From: Cerasibacillus sp036516575 | GTDB taxonomy: Bacteria > Bacillota > Bacilli > Bacillales > Amphibacillaceae | Length of the DNA: 22,560 bases | Direction: 5' to 3' | Assembly: GCF_036516575.1 (NCBI RefSeq) | Contig: NZ_DATBTY010000063.1 | Location: forward strand, 1-22,560 | In this document: positions 1-6,919 of the stretch, piece by piece | How positions within the stretch are numbered: position 1 is the stretch's first letter | Layout: every line of letters begins with the position of its first letter | The notes under the pieces: generated by a model | Seen by the model: the letters and a program-made list of their open reading frames with translations, nothing else | The model's database searches: none | Told to the model about the DNA's origin: nothing | Position numbers and translations under genes: made by a program

Positions 1-77
1 TGCTTCCCGCGCTCGACTTGCATGTATTAGGCACGCCGCCAGCGTTCGTCCTGAGCCAAGATCAAACTCTCCAAAAA
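1..77 (-). rRNA. 16S ribosomal RNA, 5' end (partial)
   Basis: Read on the minus strand, this stretch carries the conserved bacterial 16S start: AGAGTTTGAT, then TGGCTCAGGACGAACGC, then the TAATACATGCAAGTCGAG element. The gene runs off the left edge, so only about 77 bases are present. The 5' boundary at 77 was set by counting from the E. coli 16S numbering and may be off by a few bases. The following GCGCGGGAAGCA is typical of the Oceanobacillus/Virgibacillus group (recalled, not searched). The base at 59 gives GATCTTGG where most 16S genes have GATCCTGG or GATCATGG. Confidence 0.97.
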
Positions 78-223
78 AGAGTTATATTTAAACGAAATTC
101 GTTTAATGTTTATCTTAGCAAAATTACTTTAAGAAAAACGAAGTTGTTTTTCTTGACATACTGGTTGTTCTGTTCAGTTTTCAAAGTGCAATTGTTTCAT
201 TGCCTCAAAAGTGCGACTCTTAT
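78..223 (-). other. 16S rRNA leader with two hairpins and rrn-type conserved element
   Basis: This is the transcribed leader between the promoters and the 16S start, read leftwards. On the minus strand it has TTTGAAAACTGAACA (about 171-187), an element commonly seen ahead of Bacillus rRNA genes and probably part of the antitermination or processing region. Two inverted repeats are exact: AAGAAAAAC-N6-GTTTTTCTT (131-154), and TTAAACGAA-A-TTCGTTTAA (88-106) directly before the 16S. Their roles in processing are inferred. Small open frames crossing this region are not genes. Confidence 0.7.
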
Positions 224-253
224 ATAATAACACACTTTATCGGATTAAGTCAA
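224..253 (-). promoter_or_regulatory. rRNA operon promoter P2
   Basis: On the minus strand, -35 TTGACT (248-253) and -10 TATTAT (224-229) are separated by 18 bp, about 150 bp before the 16S start. Position and tandem arrangement with the upstream promoter fit a Bacillus rrn P2. Confidence 0.65.
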
Positions 254-312
254 TATGTTTTTTAAAAACTTTTTTCTTCGTTTTTGACTCGCTTATTTTG
301 GCGACAAATAAG

Positions 313-341
313 ACTTTATCACGATTAAAACAGAAAGTCAA
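313..341 (-). promoter_or_regulatory. rRNA operon promoter P1
   Basis: On the minus strand, -35 TTGACT (336-341) and -10 TAAAGT (313-318) have a 17-bp spacer. It lies about 90 bp upstream of P2 and shares its -35 hexamer, as expected of tandem rrn promoters. The T/A-rich DNA beyond 341 could serve as an UP element (inference). Confidence 0.55.
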
Positions 342-581
342 CAACCTTTTTTTCTTTTTACATCACAAATATGCACATATCTATTATATACTCTTTATTT
401 AAGAGACGAATCGATTTCACTTACGAATTACACTACTTGTAAATATCTAATTAAGCTATAACATTACGACATAAAGTAAATTTGTTTACATGAAGGTACT
501 ATTAGATGTACGATATAGGTTAAGTAATATAATGAACATTAATTACTATATATATGTAGAGCTTTAAGGAGGACTTGTATT
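342..581. other. Divergent intergenic region, rrn and ygzB
   Basis: This AT-rich DNA contains no gene I can support. A perfect TATAAT at 528-533 on the plus strand is a candidate -10 for ygzB, but the hexamer 17 bp upstream (GATGTA) is a poor -35, so the promoter call is weak. The strong Shine-Dalgarno AAGGAGG of ygzB lies at about 566-573. Confidence 0.4.
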
Positions 582-983
582 ATGCCAAGGCTTGTCTATT
601 CGAGTAAAATAAATAAAATTAGATCTTTTGCTTTAATTTTAATTTTCGCAGGAATCATTCTTATGTATGTCGGTCTTCTCTTTAAAAAAACGGAATGGTT
701 GATGCTCACATTTTTTGTACTTGGTATTTTAAGTGTTATTTTTAGTGTTGTCGTCTATCTATGGATTGGTATGTTGTCACTACGAGCCGTCCCGATTATT
801 TGTCCAACTTGCGAAAAGCCGACTAAAATGCTTGGCCGTGTTGATGCATGTATGCATTGTAAACAAACGCTTACTCTTGACAAAGATCTAGAAGGTATGG
901 AATTTGATGAACGATATAACAAACGTACTTTCTTAAAAGACACAAAAGAAAAAATGAAAGAACAACAAAATAATCGTCAATAG
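582..983 (+). CDS. ygzB: YgzB family membrane protein (UPF0295)
   Basis: This 133-residue protein has two hydrophobic segments (about 16-34 and 38-64) followed by a cytoplasmic zinc-ribbon-like part with two CxxC pairs (C74/C77 and C90/C93) and a charged, Lys/Glu-rich tail. Length and layout match Bacillus YgzB (UPF0295), whose function is unknown. The start is supported by AAGGAGG about 9 nt upstream. In B. subtilis ygzB also sits between an rRNA operon and perR, so synteny strongly supports the name; ygxA, found there between ygzB and the rRNA genes, is absent here. A perfect bidirectional terminator separates it from convergent perR. Metal binding is inferred from the cysteines only. Confidence 0.9.
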   Translation: MPRLVYSSKINKIRSFALILIFAGIILMYVGLLFKKTEWLMLTFFVLGILSVIFSVVVYLWIGMLSLRAVPIICPTCEKPTKMLGRVDACMHCKQTLTLDKDLEGMEFDERYNKRTFLKDTKEKMKEQQNNRQ

Positions 984-989
984 AACTCA

Positions 990-1031
990 AAAAAATCTCG
1001 ATTGAACTGTTTCATTCAATCGAGATTTTTT
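990..1031. terminator. Bidirectional intrinsic terminator, ygzB / perR
   Basis: Perfect 17-bp inverted repeat (990-1006 with 1015-1031; core ATCTCGATTGAA) around an 8-nt loop. The outer stem is A6/T6, so it ends in a T-run on both strands. It lies between the convergent stops of ygzB and perR. Confidence 0.95.
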
Positions 1032-1039
1032 CATAGGGA

Positions 1040-1483
1040 TTATTTCGCTTCTTTTTCAAGTTGTTGGCATTCTTTACAAATTCCATAAACCTCAAGCCGA
1101 TGATGTGTGACATCATAACCCGTTACTTGTGCAGCTAATTTCTCTACTTCATCGAGTGATGGATAATGGAAGTCTTCAATTTTATTACATTTCTCACATA
1201 TAATATGGTAATGTTCAGATGTATTGCAATCGAATCGACTTGAAGAATCACCATATGTCAATTCGCGAACTAACCCGACTTCCTTTAATACACGTAAATT
1301 GTTGTATACAGTTGCGACACTCATATTAGGAAACTTATCTTCGAGTGCTTTATAGATGTCATCAGCAGTTGGGTGTGTCATTGAATTTAGCAAATAATCA
1401 AGCACCGCATGACGTTGTGGTGTAATACGTACACCAGCTTTTTTTAATGTTGCTATCGATTCTTGTAATTTACTTTCCGCCAC
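1040..1483 (-). CDS. perR: Peroxide stress regulator PerR (Fur family)
   Basis: Metal-dependent repressor that senses H2O2 by metal-catalysed oxidation of its own histidines. With a GTG start at 1483 the protein has 147 residues, and every key position falls on the B. subtilis PerR numbering: H37, D85, H91, H93 and D104 for the regulatory metal, C96/C99 and C136/C139 for structural zinc. The DNA-binding motif NMSVATVYNNLR is intact. I preferred GTG 1483 (GAGG 9 nt upstream) to ATG 1489 (GAGG only 3 nt upstream) because it reproduces the family N-terminus exactly; an ATG at 1504 would add residues lacking in the family. A promoter and two candidate PerR boxes upstream suggest autoregulation. 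The peroxidase gene bcp lies 1.2 kb upstream on the same strand. Confidence 0.96.
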   Translation of the reverse strand: MAESKLQESIATLKKAGVRITPQRHAVLDYLLNSMTHPTADDIYKALEDKFPNMSVATVYNNLRVLKEVGLVRELTYGDSSSRFDCNTSEHYHIICEKCNKIEDFHYPSLDEVEKLAAQVTGYDVTHHRLEVYGICKECQQLEKEAK

Positions 1484-1532
1484 CGTCATGCACCTCGCTT
1501 TCATTTATTTATTTCTAATTATATTTATTATA

Positions 1533-1547
1533 TTGTAATCCTTATAA
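1533..1547. promoter_or_regulatory. Candidate PerR box 1 (perR start-site region)
   Basis: TTGTAATCCTTATAA matches the PerR box TTATAATNATTATAA at 12 of 14 defined positions. It lies just downstream of the predicted perR -10 element, over the likely transcription start, an ideal position for autorepression. The match was scored by eye. Confidence 0.55.
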
Positions 1548-1549
1548 AT

Positions 1550-1579
1550 AGTTTACCTAACACACCACATAACTGTCAA
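1550..1579 (-). promoter_or_regulatory. perR promoter
   Basis: On the minus strand, a perfect -35 TTGACA (1574-1579) and -10 TAAACT (1550-1555) are separated by 18 bp, about 65 bp before the perR start codon. The flanking PerR boxes lie on either side. Confidence 0.6.
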
Positions 1580-1595
1580 TGATATTGTTTATAAG

Positions 1596-1610
1596 TGATA
1601 ATTATTACAA
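1596..1610. promoter_or_regulatory. Candidate PerR box 2 (upstream of perR -35)
   Basis: TGATAATTATTACAA also matches the PerR consensus at 12 of 14 positions and has a symmetrical core (GATAAT-ATTA). It lies about 17 bp upstream of the perR -35 and 46 bp beyond the stop of the dehydrogenase gene. A Fur-type box is an alternative reading. Confidence 0.45.
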
Positions 1611-1655
1611 TCAAATAATATATTATAATCTAAATATTTTACTGAAAACAAATGC

Positions 1656-2603
1656 CTAATATCCTCGCGACACATCGACCTCATTAATTAGTGGTTGTTC
1701 CTTTCCACGATATTTATTCAGATTTTCTTTAAAAATATTCAATGCACGTGGAACATACTGTGGAGATATACCTGATAAATGAGGTGTGATCGTTATGTTC
1801 TCCTCTTGCCAGAGTGGATGGTTTTCTGGTAGTGGTTCTTCCTCAAATACATCTAACACGGCATGAGCAATTTCTTTATTCTGTATCGCTTGAAGGAGAA
1901 CATCACTCTTCACTATGTCTCCGCGTCCCATATTTAAAAACACAGCATGATTTGGTAATAGGCGAAATGATTCTTCCGTAAATAAATATTTAGTCTCTGG
2001 TGTACTTGGCAATACGGATACAACGAAATCAGCATCTGGTAATTGCTGATGCAGATCTGATGTTTGGTATGTCTCATCAAAAAACTCTACTGGTTTTCCA
2101 CTTCTTGAAACACCTATTGTCTTTATATGAAAAGCTTTAGCTAATCGAGCAACTTCTTGTCCAATTGCTCCTGTTCCCAATATAACCATTGTACGGGCAC
2201 TTATTTCTTGCATTTTAATGGAGCGCTCCCACTTTCCTTCCATTTGATGCTTTATTAATGTTTTTGCTTGGCGATATACTTGTAGTAACATTGCTATAGC
2301 ATATTCAGCCATCGGGATTTTATGAATCCCACGAACATTTGTAACTAATATATGATGTTTCTTAATAGCTTGATGTGGTAATTGATCAACCCCAGCAGAT
2401 AAAACCATAATCCACTTAAGTTGACTAGCCTTTTCGATATGCTCGTCTGTTAAATCTTCCCCGTATGTAACAATAATTTCAGCTTGAGGCAGTTCATCTG
2501 TTGCTTGAGATATATCATCACAAAATGTAAATGTTTCATTTGGAAATGCCTGTATTAGATCCTTATGATATTTTTCAGATATTTTTGCAGTAACTAAAAT
2601 CAT
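1656..2603 (-). CDS. D-2-hydroxyacid dehydrogenase (NAD-dependent)
   Basis: This 315-residue enzyme has the layout of the D-isomer-specific 2-hydroxyacid dehydrogenases (PGDH, GhrA/GhrB, D-LDH). The NAD-binding GTGAIG is at 143-148; the catalytic triad is R227 (in MGRGD), a Glu in DVFEEEPLP (about 254-256) and H275 (in TPHLSG). It should interconvert a 2-oxoacid and a D-2-hydroxyacid with NAD(P)H in the cytoplasm. The exact substrate cannot be told from sequence; glyoxylate/hydroxypyruvate reduction is one possibility. The ATG at 2603 has GAGG 4 nt upstream. In B. subtilis gsaB lies near this place, between ygaE and bcp, so the position is locally rearranged. The perR promoter begins about 75 bp after its stop, with no clear terminator between, so readthrough into perR is possible. 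Confidence 0.88.
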   Translation of the reverse strand: MILVTAKISEKYHKDLIQAFPNETFTFCDDISQATDELPQAEIIVTYGEDLTDEHIEKASQLKWIMVLSAGVDQLPHQAIKKHHILVTNVRGIHKIPMAEYAIAMLLQVYRQAKTLIKHQMEGKWERSIKMQEISARTMVILGTGAIGQEVARLAKAFHIKTIGVSRSGKPVEFFDETYQTSDLHQQLPDADFVVSVLPSTPETKYLFTEESFRLLPNHAVFLNMGRGDIVKSDVLLQAIQNKEIAHAVLDVFEEEPLPENHPLWQEENITITPHLSGISPQYVPRALNIFKENLNKYRGKEQPLINEVDVSRGY

Positions 2604-2688
2604 GTTGCCTCATCTCCCTTTGTCATAAATATAATCTTATCTATTTTCTATTCTTACATGTTTACATTGAATGAACAACTGTTTGAAA

Positions 2689-2713
2689 AAACAGCCCCAT
2701 CAAAGAGCTGTTT
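2689..2713 (-). terminator. Intrinsic terminator after bcp
   Basis: On the minus strand, AAACAGC-N11-GCTGTTT is followed by further T residues (six in a row), 11 nt after the bcp stop. It separates bcp from the downstream dehydrogenase gene. Confidence 0.8.
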
Positions 2714-2724
2714 CGTATTAAAAG

Positions 2725-3195
2725 TTATGATAAATGTTCCTTAACATATTGTAATGATTCTTCGACGTGATTCTTCACTCTAACTTTGCGATATTCCTTT
2801 TGTAATATACCTTCTTTATCGATGATGAAGGTTGAACGTTCAATACCGTAATATTCACGCCCAAACATTTTCTTAAGTTTCCAAACACCGTATAACTCTG
2901 CAACTTCATGATCTTCATCTGCTAAAAGAGTAAATGGCAAATCGTGTTTAGCAATAAACTTTTGATGGCGTTCAACCGGATCGGGACTTACACCGATAAT
3001 GACTGTATCGCTATCACTAAATTGTTTAAAGTTATCTCTAAAATCACATGCTTGGGTTGTACAACCTGGAGTCATGTCTTTTGGATAAAAATATAGTATA
3101 ATGTTTTTCCCCTTAAATTGTGATAGACTAACTTTCTCTTCATTTTGATTTAATAAAGTAAAGTCAGGTGCTTGTTTACCTACTTCAATTGTCAT
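2725..3195 (-). CDS. bcp: Thioredoxin-dependent thiol peroxidase (Bcp/PrxQ)
   Basis: Cytoplasmic peroxiredoxin that reduces H2O2 and organic hydroperoxides using thioredoxin. The motif MTPGCTTQACDF gives the peroxidatic cysteine C45 and a resolving cysteine C50 five residues later, the PrxQ arrangement; APDF near the N-terminus and the conserved ERSTFIIDKEG near 120-130 complete the fold. I chose the second of two adjacent ATGs (3195), which gives MTIEVG as in B. subtilis YgaF and puts GGAGG 8 nt upstream; ATG 3198 is nearly as good. An ATG at 3210 overlaps the Shine-Dalgarno and is unlikely. The gene is close to perR as in B. subtilis, linking a peroxidase to the peroxide sensor. I see no obvious PerR box in its promoter region. 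Confidence 0.95.
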   Translation of the reverse strand: MTIEVGKQAPDFTLLNQNEEKVSLSQFKGKNIILYFYPKDMTPGCTTQACDFRDNFKQFSDSDTVIIGVSPDPVERHQKFIAKHDLPFTLLADEDHEVAELYGVWKLKKMFGREYYGIERSTFIIDKEGILQKEYRKVRVKNHVEESLQYVKEHLS

Positions 3196-3349
3196 CATGA
3201 ATCCCTCCATCTTCTTTTATTAAAGCATAACGTATTCATGTTCTATTTCCTAGAAAAAAGGCATATCGATAATTTAAATGGACATGCTTCTTTTTTTAAT
3301 GTTTAATATCGTCACCTATACAATCGTTTATTTTTTTCGAACAATAAGG

Positions 3350-3355
3350 TATGAT
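3350..3355 (+). promoter_or_regulatory. Candidate -10 of DUF1002 gene
   Basis: TATGAT lies 70 bp before the start codon; the best -35 at 17-bp spacing is TTTATT (3327-3332), matching only 3 of 6 bases. This is a weak call. Confidence 0.3.
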
Positions 3356-3391
3356 AAAATGAAATTGAATATATCGCTACTTGTTCAATAC

Positions 3392-3406
3392 GTATCATTA
3401 TGATAC
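3392..3406. promoter_or_regulatory. 15-bp perfect 7-1-7 palindrome before DUF1002 gene
   Basis: GTATCAT-T-ATGATAC is a perfect dyad ending 8 bp before the Shine-Dalgarno region of the gene at 3426. The 7-1-7 geometry resembles Fur-family operators, but the bases do not match the Fur, PerR or Zur consensus. It may be an operator or a small mRNA hairpin. Confidence 0.45.
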
Positions 3407-3425
3407 AAGAAAAGAGGTTTTGTTA

Positions 3426-4301
3426 ATGAAGAAAAGACAATTCTGGCTCATCTTACTCGTAGCATTATTACTTTTTCCCGTGACTGCATCAGCCGATTTA
3501 ATTGCTGGGGAAGAAATTGTCACATTAGGTGAGGATTTATCAGCAAGTGATAAGCAAAAGATATTAAATGAATTTGGTGTTTCTGAAAATGATGTTGACA
3601 TTGTATATGTAACCAACGAAGAAGAACATAAATATTTAGGCGAGTTTATCCCTGCTAGTCAAATTGGATCGAATGCTATTTCGTCAGCAAAAATCACTAT
3701 CGGAAACAAAGGCGATGGGATCGTCGTTGAAACAAAAAACATTACGTATATAACGAATGATATGTATGTCAATGCTCTCGCAACAGCAGGTATTGAGGAT
3801 GCTAAAATTCAAATTTCCGCTCCTTTCCAAGTTTCAGGTACAGGTGCATTAACTGGAATTATTAAAGCTTATGAAGTAAAAAGTGGCGAAAAGATTGATG
3901 AAGACCAAAAATTAGTTGCGAACGAAGAGATGGTATTAACGTCTGACCTTGTAAAGGATGGTGTTAATGAAGAGGATGCAACGGAATTCTTTAGAAAAGT
4001 TAAAGAAAGAATTTCCGAAGAAAAACCAGCATCCGACCAAGATATCCGCACGATTATTCAAGAAGTTGCTAAGGATTTAGGCATTACATTAGATGATCAA
4101 TTACTTGACAAGCTTGTTGAACTATTTAAGAAAATTAAAGATTTGAATATCGATTGGAACAAAGTAAACGATACATTGAAATCAGCTAAAGATAAATGGG
4201 ACGATTTTGTATCTAGTGAAGAAGGTAAGGGAATCATCGACGCAATTATCAATTTCTTTAAAGCCATTTGGGATTGGTTTGTTTCTGTCTTTTCTAAATA
4301 A
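3426..4301 (+). CDS. Secreted DUF1002 protein (YpuA-like)
   Basis: The 291-residue product begins with a typical Sec signal peptide: MKKR, a hydrophobic core LILLVALLLF, and a likely cleavage after TASA near residue 23. The mature part contains the DUF1002 pattern (GEEIVTLGEDLS near the start, ITYITNDMYVNAL, APFQVSGTGALTGI), as in B. subtilis YpuA, whose function is unknown. The C-terminal third is rich in charged helices and ends in an aromatic amphipathic stretch (IWDWFVSVF), which could associate with the membrane. ATG 3426 is preceded by AGAGG about 9 nt away; an in-frame TTG at 3381 lacks a ribosome-binding site and would bury the signal peptide. The gene stands alone between divergent bcp and convergent ygaD. 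I infer an envelope role only. Confidence 0.85.
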   Translation: MKKRQFWLILLVALLLFPVTASADLIAGEEIVTLGEDLSASDKQKILNEFGVSENDVDIVYVTNEEEHKYLGEFIPASQIGSNAISSAKITIGNKGDGIVVETKNITYITNDMYVNALATAGIEDAKIQISAPFQVSGTGALTGIIKAYEVKSGEKIDEDQKLVANEEMVLTSDLVKDGVNEEDATEFFRKVKERISEEKPASDQDIRTIIQEVAKDLGITLDDQLLDKLVELFKKIKDLNIDWNKVNDTLKSAKDKWDDFVSSEEGKGIIDAIINFFKAIWDWFVSVFSK

Positions 4302-4306
4302 AGAAG

Positions 4307-4333
4307 GCCCAGCATATTTGCTGGGCTTTTTTT
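4307..4333. terminator. Intrinsic terminator, DUF1002 gene / ygaD
   Basis: GCCCAGCA-TATT-TGCTGGGC followed by T7 on the plus strand; the minus strand reads CTTCTTTATTT after the stem. It serves the convergent genes on both sides, most strongly the plus-strand one. Confidence 0.93.
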
Positions 4334-4336
4334 ATG

Positions 4337-6112
4337 TTAGGCGTTATGAACCTCTGTCGTGGATTCCTTTACTAAATCTTGGACTTGATATAAATCGTAA
4401 TAACTGCCGCGTTTTTCCATTAACTGTTCATGTGAACCAACTTCAACAACTTCGCCATGTTCAACGACGACAATCCGATCTGCATGTGTAATAGTAGCCA
4501 AGCGATGTGCGACGATGAAGGTTGTACGATTTGAAGCTAACTTCTCCATCGCTTCTTGAATCATATGCTCACTCTCTAAATCAAGAGCCGATGTCGCTTC
4601 ATCAAAAATAAGTATCGGTGGATTTTTCAAAAAGACACGTGCAATGGCGACCCGTTGTCTTTGACCACCAGATAGCTTAACCCCTCTTTCTCCGACTAAT
4701 GTATCATACCCTTGTGGAAGGTCCATAATAAACTCATGAGCATTAGCGGCTTTTGCAGCAGCGATAACTTCCTCATCTGTCGCGTCGGGATTTCCCATCC
4801 GGATATTCATCGCAATCGACTCACTAAATAATATATTATCTTGTAAAACCATACCAATTTTATCTCTTAACGTGCGTACTTGAACATCACGAATGTCTTG
4901 ACCATCTATACGTATAGCACCGTCTGTCACATCATAAAATCGTGGAATCAAACTAACAATCGTCGACTTTCCACCACCACTCATCCCAACGAGCGCAATT
5001 GTTTCTCCAGCTTTCACATCAAGATTAATCCCTCTTAAAACTTCTTGCTCTTCAGACTCATAGTGAAAACGGACATTATCAAATCGAATCTCACCATTAA
5101 CCTCATTCAATGGTTGTGCATTTTCTTTATCCACAATATCATATGGTTCATTTAAAAGTTCATGTACTCGATCAATAGAAGCAATGGATTGGGTTAGAAC
5201 AGTTGATGAGTTAATTAGTCGACGTAATGGATTATAGACACGGTCCATAAAGCCAACAAAAGCCACCATTGTTCCAAGGGTTAAATCCCCAGAAATAACT
5301 TGATAACTCGCAAAAGCGATGACTAATAGTGGGGCTAAATCGGTAATCGTATTCGTAATAGCAAAGGTTCTTGCATTCCAATTAATTTGGCTCATCGATT
5401 TTCGCCAAAAATGTTTGTTGCGTTCAGCAAACTGTTCTTGCTCGTAATCTTCTAAAGCAAAGCTACGTGTCACTGAAATGCCTTGAACACGCTCATGTAA
5501 ATGCCCTTGAACTTCAGCTAATGCTTGTGAACGCTCACGTGTAGATTTTCTAAGTTTCGAGAAAAAGTATTTAACAGCAAAGCCATACAAAGGAAAGAGT
5601 GCGATTGCAACAATGGTTAGACTTACATTCATATTTAACATGATTATAATAGCAATTAAAATCGTAATGAGATCAAGCCAGACATTCATCAAACCTGTTA
5701 CGACAAAATTCTTCGTTTGTTCGACATCGTTTATTACCCGGGAAATGATTTCGCCAGTTTTTGTTCGAGAATAAAACGACAAACTTAGACGCTGGATATG
5801 GTCAAACAATTTATCACGAATATCAAATAAAATCCGATTTCCTACCCATTGTGCTAAATATTGTCGGGCAAATTCCACTGGTGGACGCAACACAAGAAAT
5901 ATAACAAAGGCCGATCCCATCACCCATGCTAGACGACTCAACTTATCAGCATGACTTAAAGCTTCAGCCCCAATGATATCATCAATGACATATTTTAATA
6001 TCAGTGGCAATAAAAGCGGAATAGCGAATTTAATGATCCCAATGATAATCGTCCAAAAAATTCGCCCTTTGTACGGTTTAACGAATTGCATATATTGTTT
6101 TACACTATTCAT
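4337..6112 (-). CDS. ygaD: ABC exporter, fused permease-ATPase (YgaD, MsbA-like)
   Basis: A 591-residue half-transporter. The N-terminal 320 residues form a type IV exporter membrane domain with about six helices (clear at 15-45, 62-78, 138-180 and 255-300). The nucleotide-binding domain follows: Walker A GMSGGGKST (376-384), Q-loop Q424, signature LSGGQ (480-484), Walker B ILIFDE (500-505) and switch histidine H536. All catalytic residues are intact. It should act as a homodimer in the cytoplasmic membrane exporting lipids or amphipathic drugs; the substrate is unknown. The start has AAGGA about 9 nt upstream. Synteny with B. subtilis (ygaC-ygaD near bcp and perR) supports the name. Confidence 0.93.
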   Translation of the reverse strand: MNSVKQYMQFVKPYKGRIFWTIIIGIIKFAIPLLLPLILKYVIDDIIGAEALSHADKLSRLAWVMGSAFVIFLVLRPPVEFARQYLAQWVGNRILFDIRDKLFDHIQRLSLSFYSRTKTGEIISRVINDVEQTKNFVVTGLMNVWLDLITILIAIIIMLNMNVSLTIVAIALFPLYGFAVKYFFSKLRKSTRERSQALAEVQGHLHERVQGISVTRSFALEDYEQEQFAERNKHFWRKSMSQINWNARTFAITNTITDLAPLLVIAFASYQVISGDLTLGTMVAFVGFMDRVYNPLRRLINSSTVLTQSIASIDRVHELLNEPYDIVDKENAQPLNEVNGEIRFDNVRFHYESEEQEVLRGINLDVKAGETIALVGMSGGGKSTIVSLIPRFYDVTDGAIRIDGQDIRDVQVRTLRDKIGMVLQDNILFSESIAMNIRMGNPDATDEEVIAAAKAANAHEFIMDLPQGYDTLVGERGVKLSGGQRQRVAIARVFLKNPPILIFDEATSALDLESEHMIQEAMEKLASNRTTFIVAHRLATITHADRIVVVEHGEVVEVGSHEQLMEKRGSYYDLYQVQDLVKESTTEVHNA

Positions 6113-6153
6113 TTAAATTATCCTTCCCCCACTCTATATTTACAATAGAAAAG

Positions 6154-6179
6154 CCTTGCTACAATTAGATGTAACAAGG
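6154..6179 (-). terminator. Probable terminator after ygaC
   Basis: CCTTGCTACA-N6-TGTAACAAGG is an inverted repeat with one mismatch, followed on the minus strand by CTTTTC and on the plus strand, after a few bases, by T6. It lies 50 bp after the ygaC stop and just upstream of ygaD. Confidence 0.65.
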
Positions 6180-6229
6180 AAATTGTTTTTTAGAATATAT
6201 ACCCTCATTATATCATGAAATGACTTGTT

Positions 6230-6757
6230 TTAACGATATGTCAAGAACCGTTCATACCAATAGTCAAGAAAATCGGGTACAAATGGACCTTTCTTTTGAT
6301 AAATAAACTTTCTTAATACATCAATTTGCTCATATAGGATACAATCAATTGCTTCTGGATAGTTCATTTGCTTTTTATGGAGCGTATACTCATCTTCATC
6401 AAGCAGTTCAATCGTCATATCTGGAAATACTTTAAGGTCGAGATCATAATCGATATATTTTAATGCACCTTGTTCATAAAGAATCGGCGAGCTCATATTA
6501 CAGTAATAATGTGCACCATCTTCTCTAACAGTACCGATTACATTAAACCAATAGTGCGAATGAAAATAACATACAGCCGGTTCTTTTGTCATCCATGTTT
6601 GACCATCACTTTCTGTTACTTTTGTTTTATCATTGACACCGATGATGAAACGTTTTGTCGCTTGTAAAATGAATGTCTCATCCCAAACGCGGTGTAAGGT
6701 GCCATTGTGTTTATAACTTTGTATTTCTACCCATGAACCGATTTTCGGAATGATCAT
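6230..6757 (-). CDS. ygaC: Nucleoside tri-/diphosphate phosphatase, DUF402 (YgaC/NtdP)
   Basis: This 175-residue protein belongs to the DUF402 family and follows Bacillus YgaC almost throughout: IQSYKHNGTLHRVW near residue 12, VTESDGQTW, CYFHSHYWFNVIG, YIDYDLDLKVFPD and the C-terminal PDFLDYWYERFL. Family members hydrolyse nucleoside tri- and diphosphates to monophosphates with divalent metal; the acidic YDLDLK and DEDEY segments are plausible metal ligands. The ATG at 6757 is preceded by AAGGAAGGA about 11 nt away. It lies upstream of ygaD as in B. subtilis, but a hairpin separates the two genes. The protein is probably cytoplasmic. Confidence 0.92.
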   Translation of the reverse strand: MIIPKIGSWVEIQSYKHNGTLHRVWDETFILQATKRFIIGVNDKTKVTESDGQTWMTKEPAVCYFHSHYWFNVIGTVREDGAHYYCNMSSPILYEQGALKYIDYDLDLKVFPDMTIELLDEDEYTLHKKQMNYPEAIDCILYEQIDVLRKFIYQKKGPFVPDFLDYWYERFLTYR

Positions 6758-6855
6758 GATGGGTCATCCTTCCTTACCGTTTGGTGTTTATCATATCATA
6801 ACGAAATATATTTTTTTCTGCTACTTGGACGACTTATCAATATATTTCCATAGAA

Positions 6856-6886
6856 AAAGGGCTTTCTGGTGGGTAGAAAGCCCTTT
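6856..6886 (-). terminator. Intrinsic terminator after sspE
   Basis: Perfect 12-bp stem AAAGGGCTTTCT-N7-AGAAAGCCCTTT; the minus strand continues with T residues (CCCTTTTTCT). It lies 34 bp after the sspE stop. Confidence 0.88.
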
Positions 6887-6919
6887 ATTGTTACAATTGG
6901 GGGAGACGTATCATACTTA

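Noticed and set aside
18..402. Small plus-strand frames across the 16S end and rrn leader
   Set aside because: They are antisense to rRNA and its promoter region and have no ribosome-binding site or protein-like composition.
3381..3425. N-terminal extension of the DUF1002 protein from TTG 3381
   Set aside because: It lacks a Shine-Dalgarno and would place 15 polar residues ahead of a normal signal peptide.
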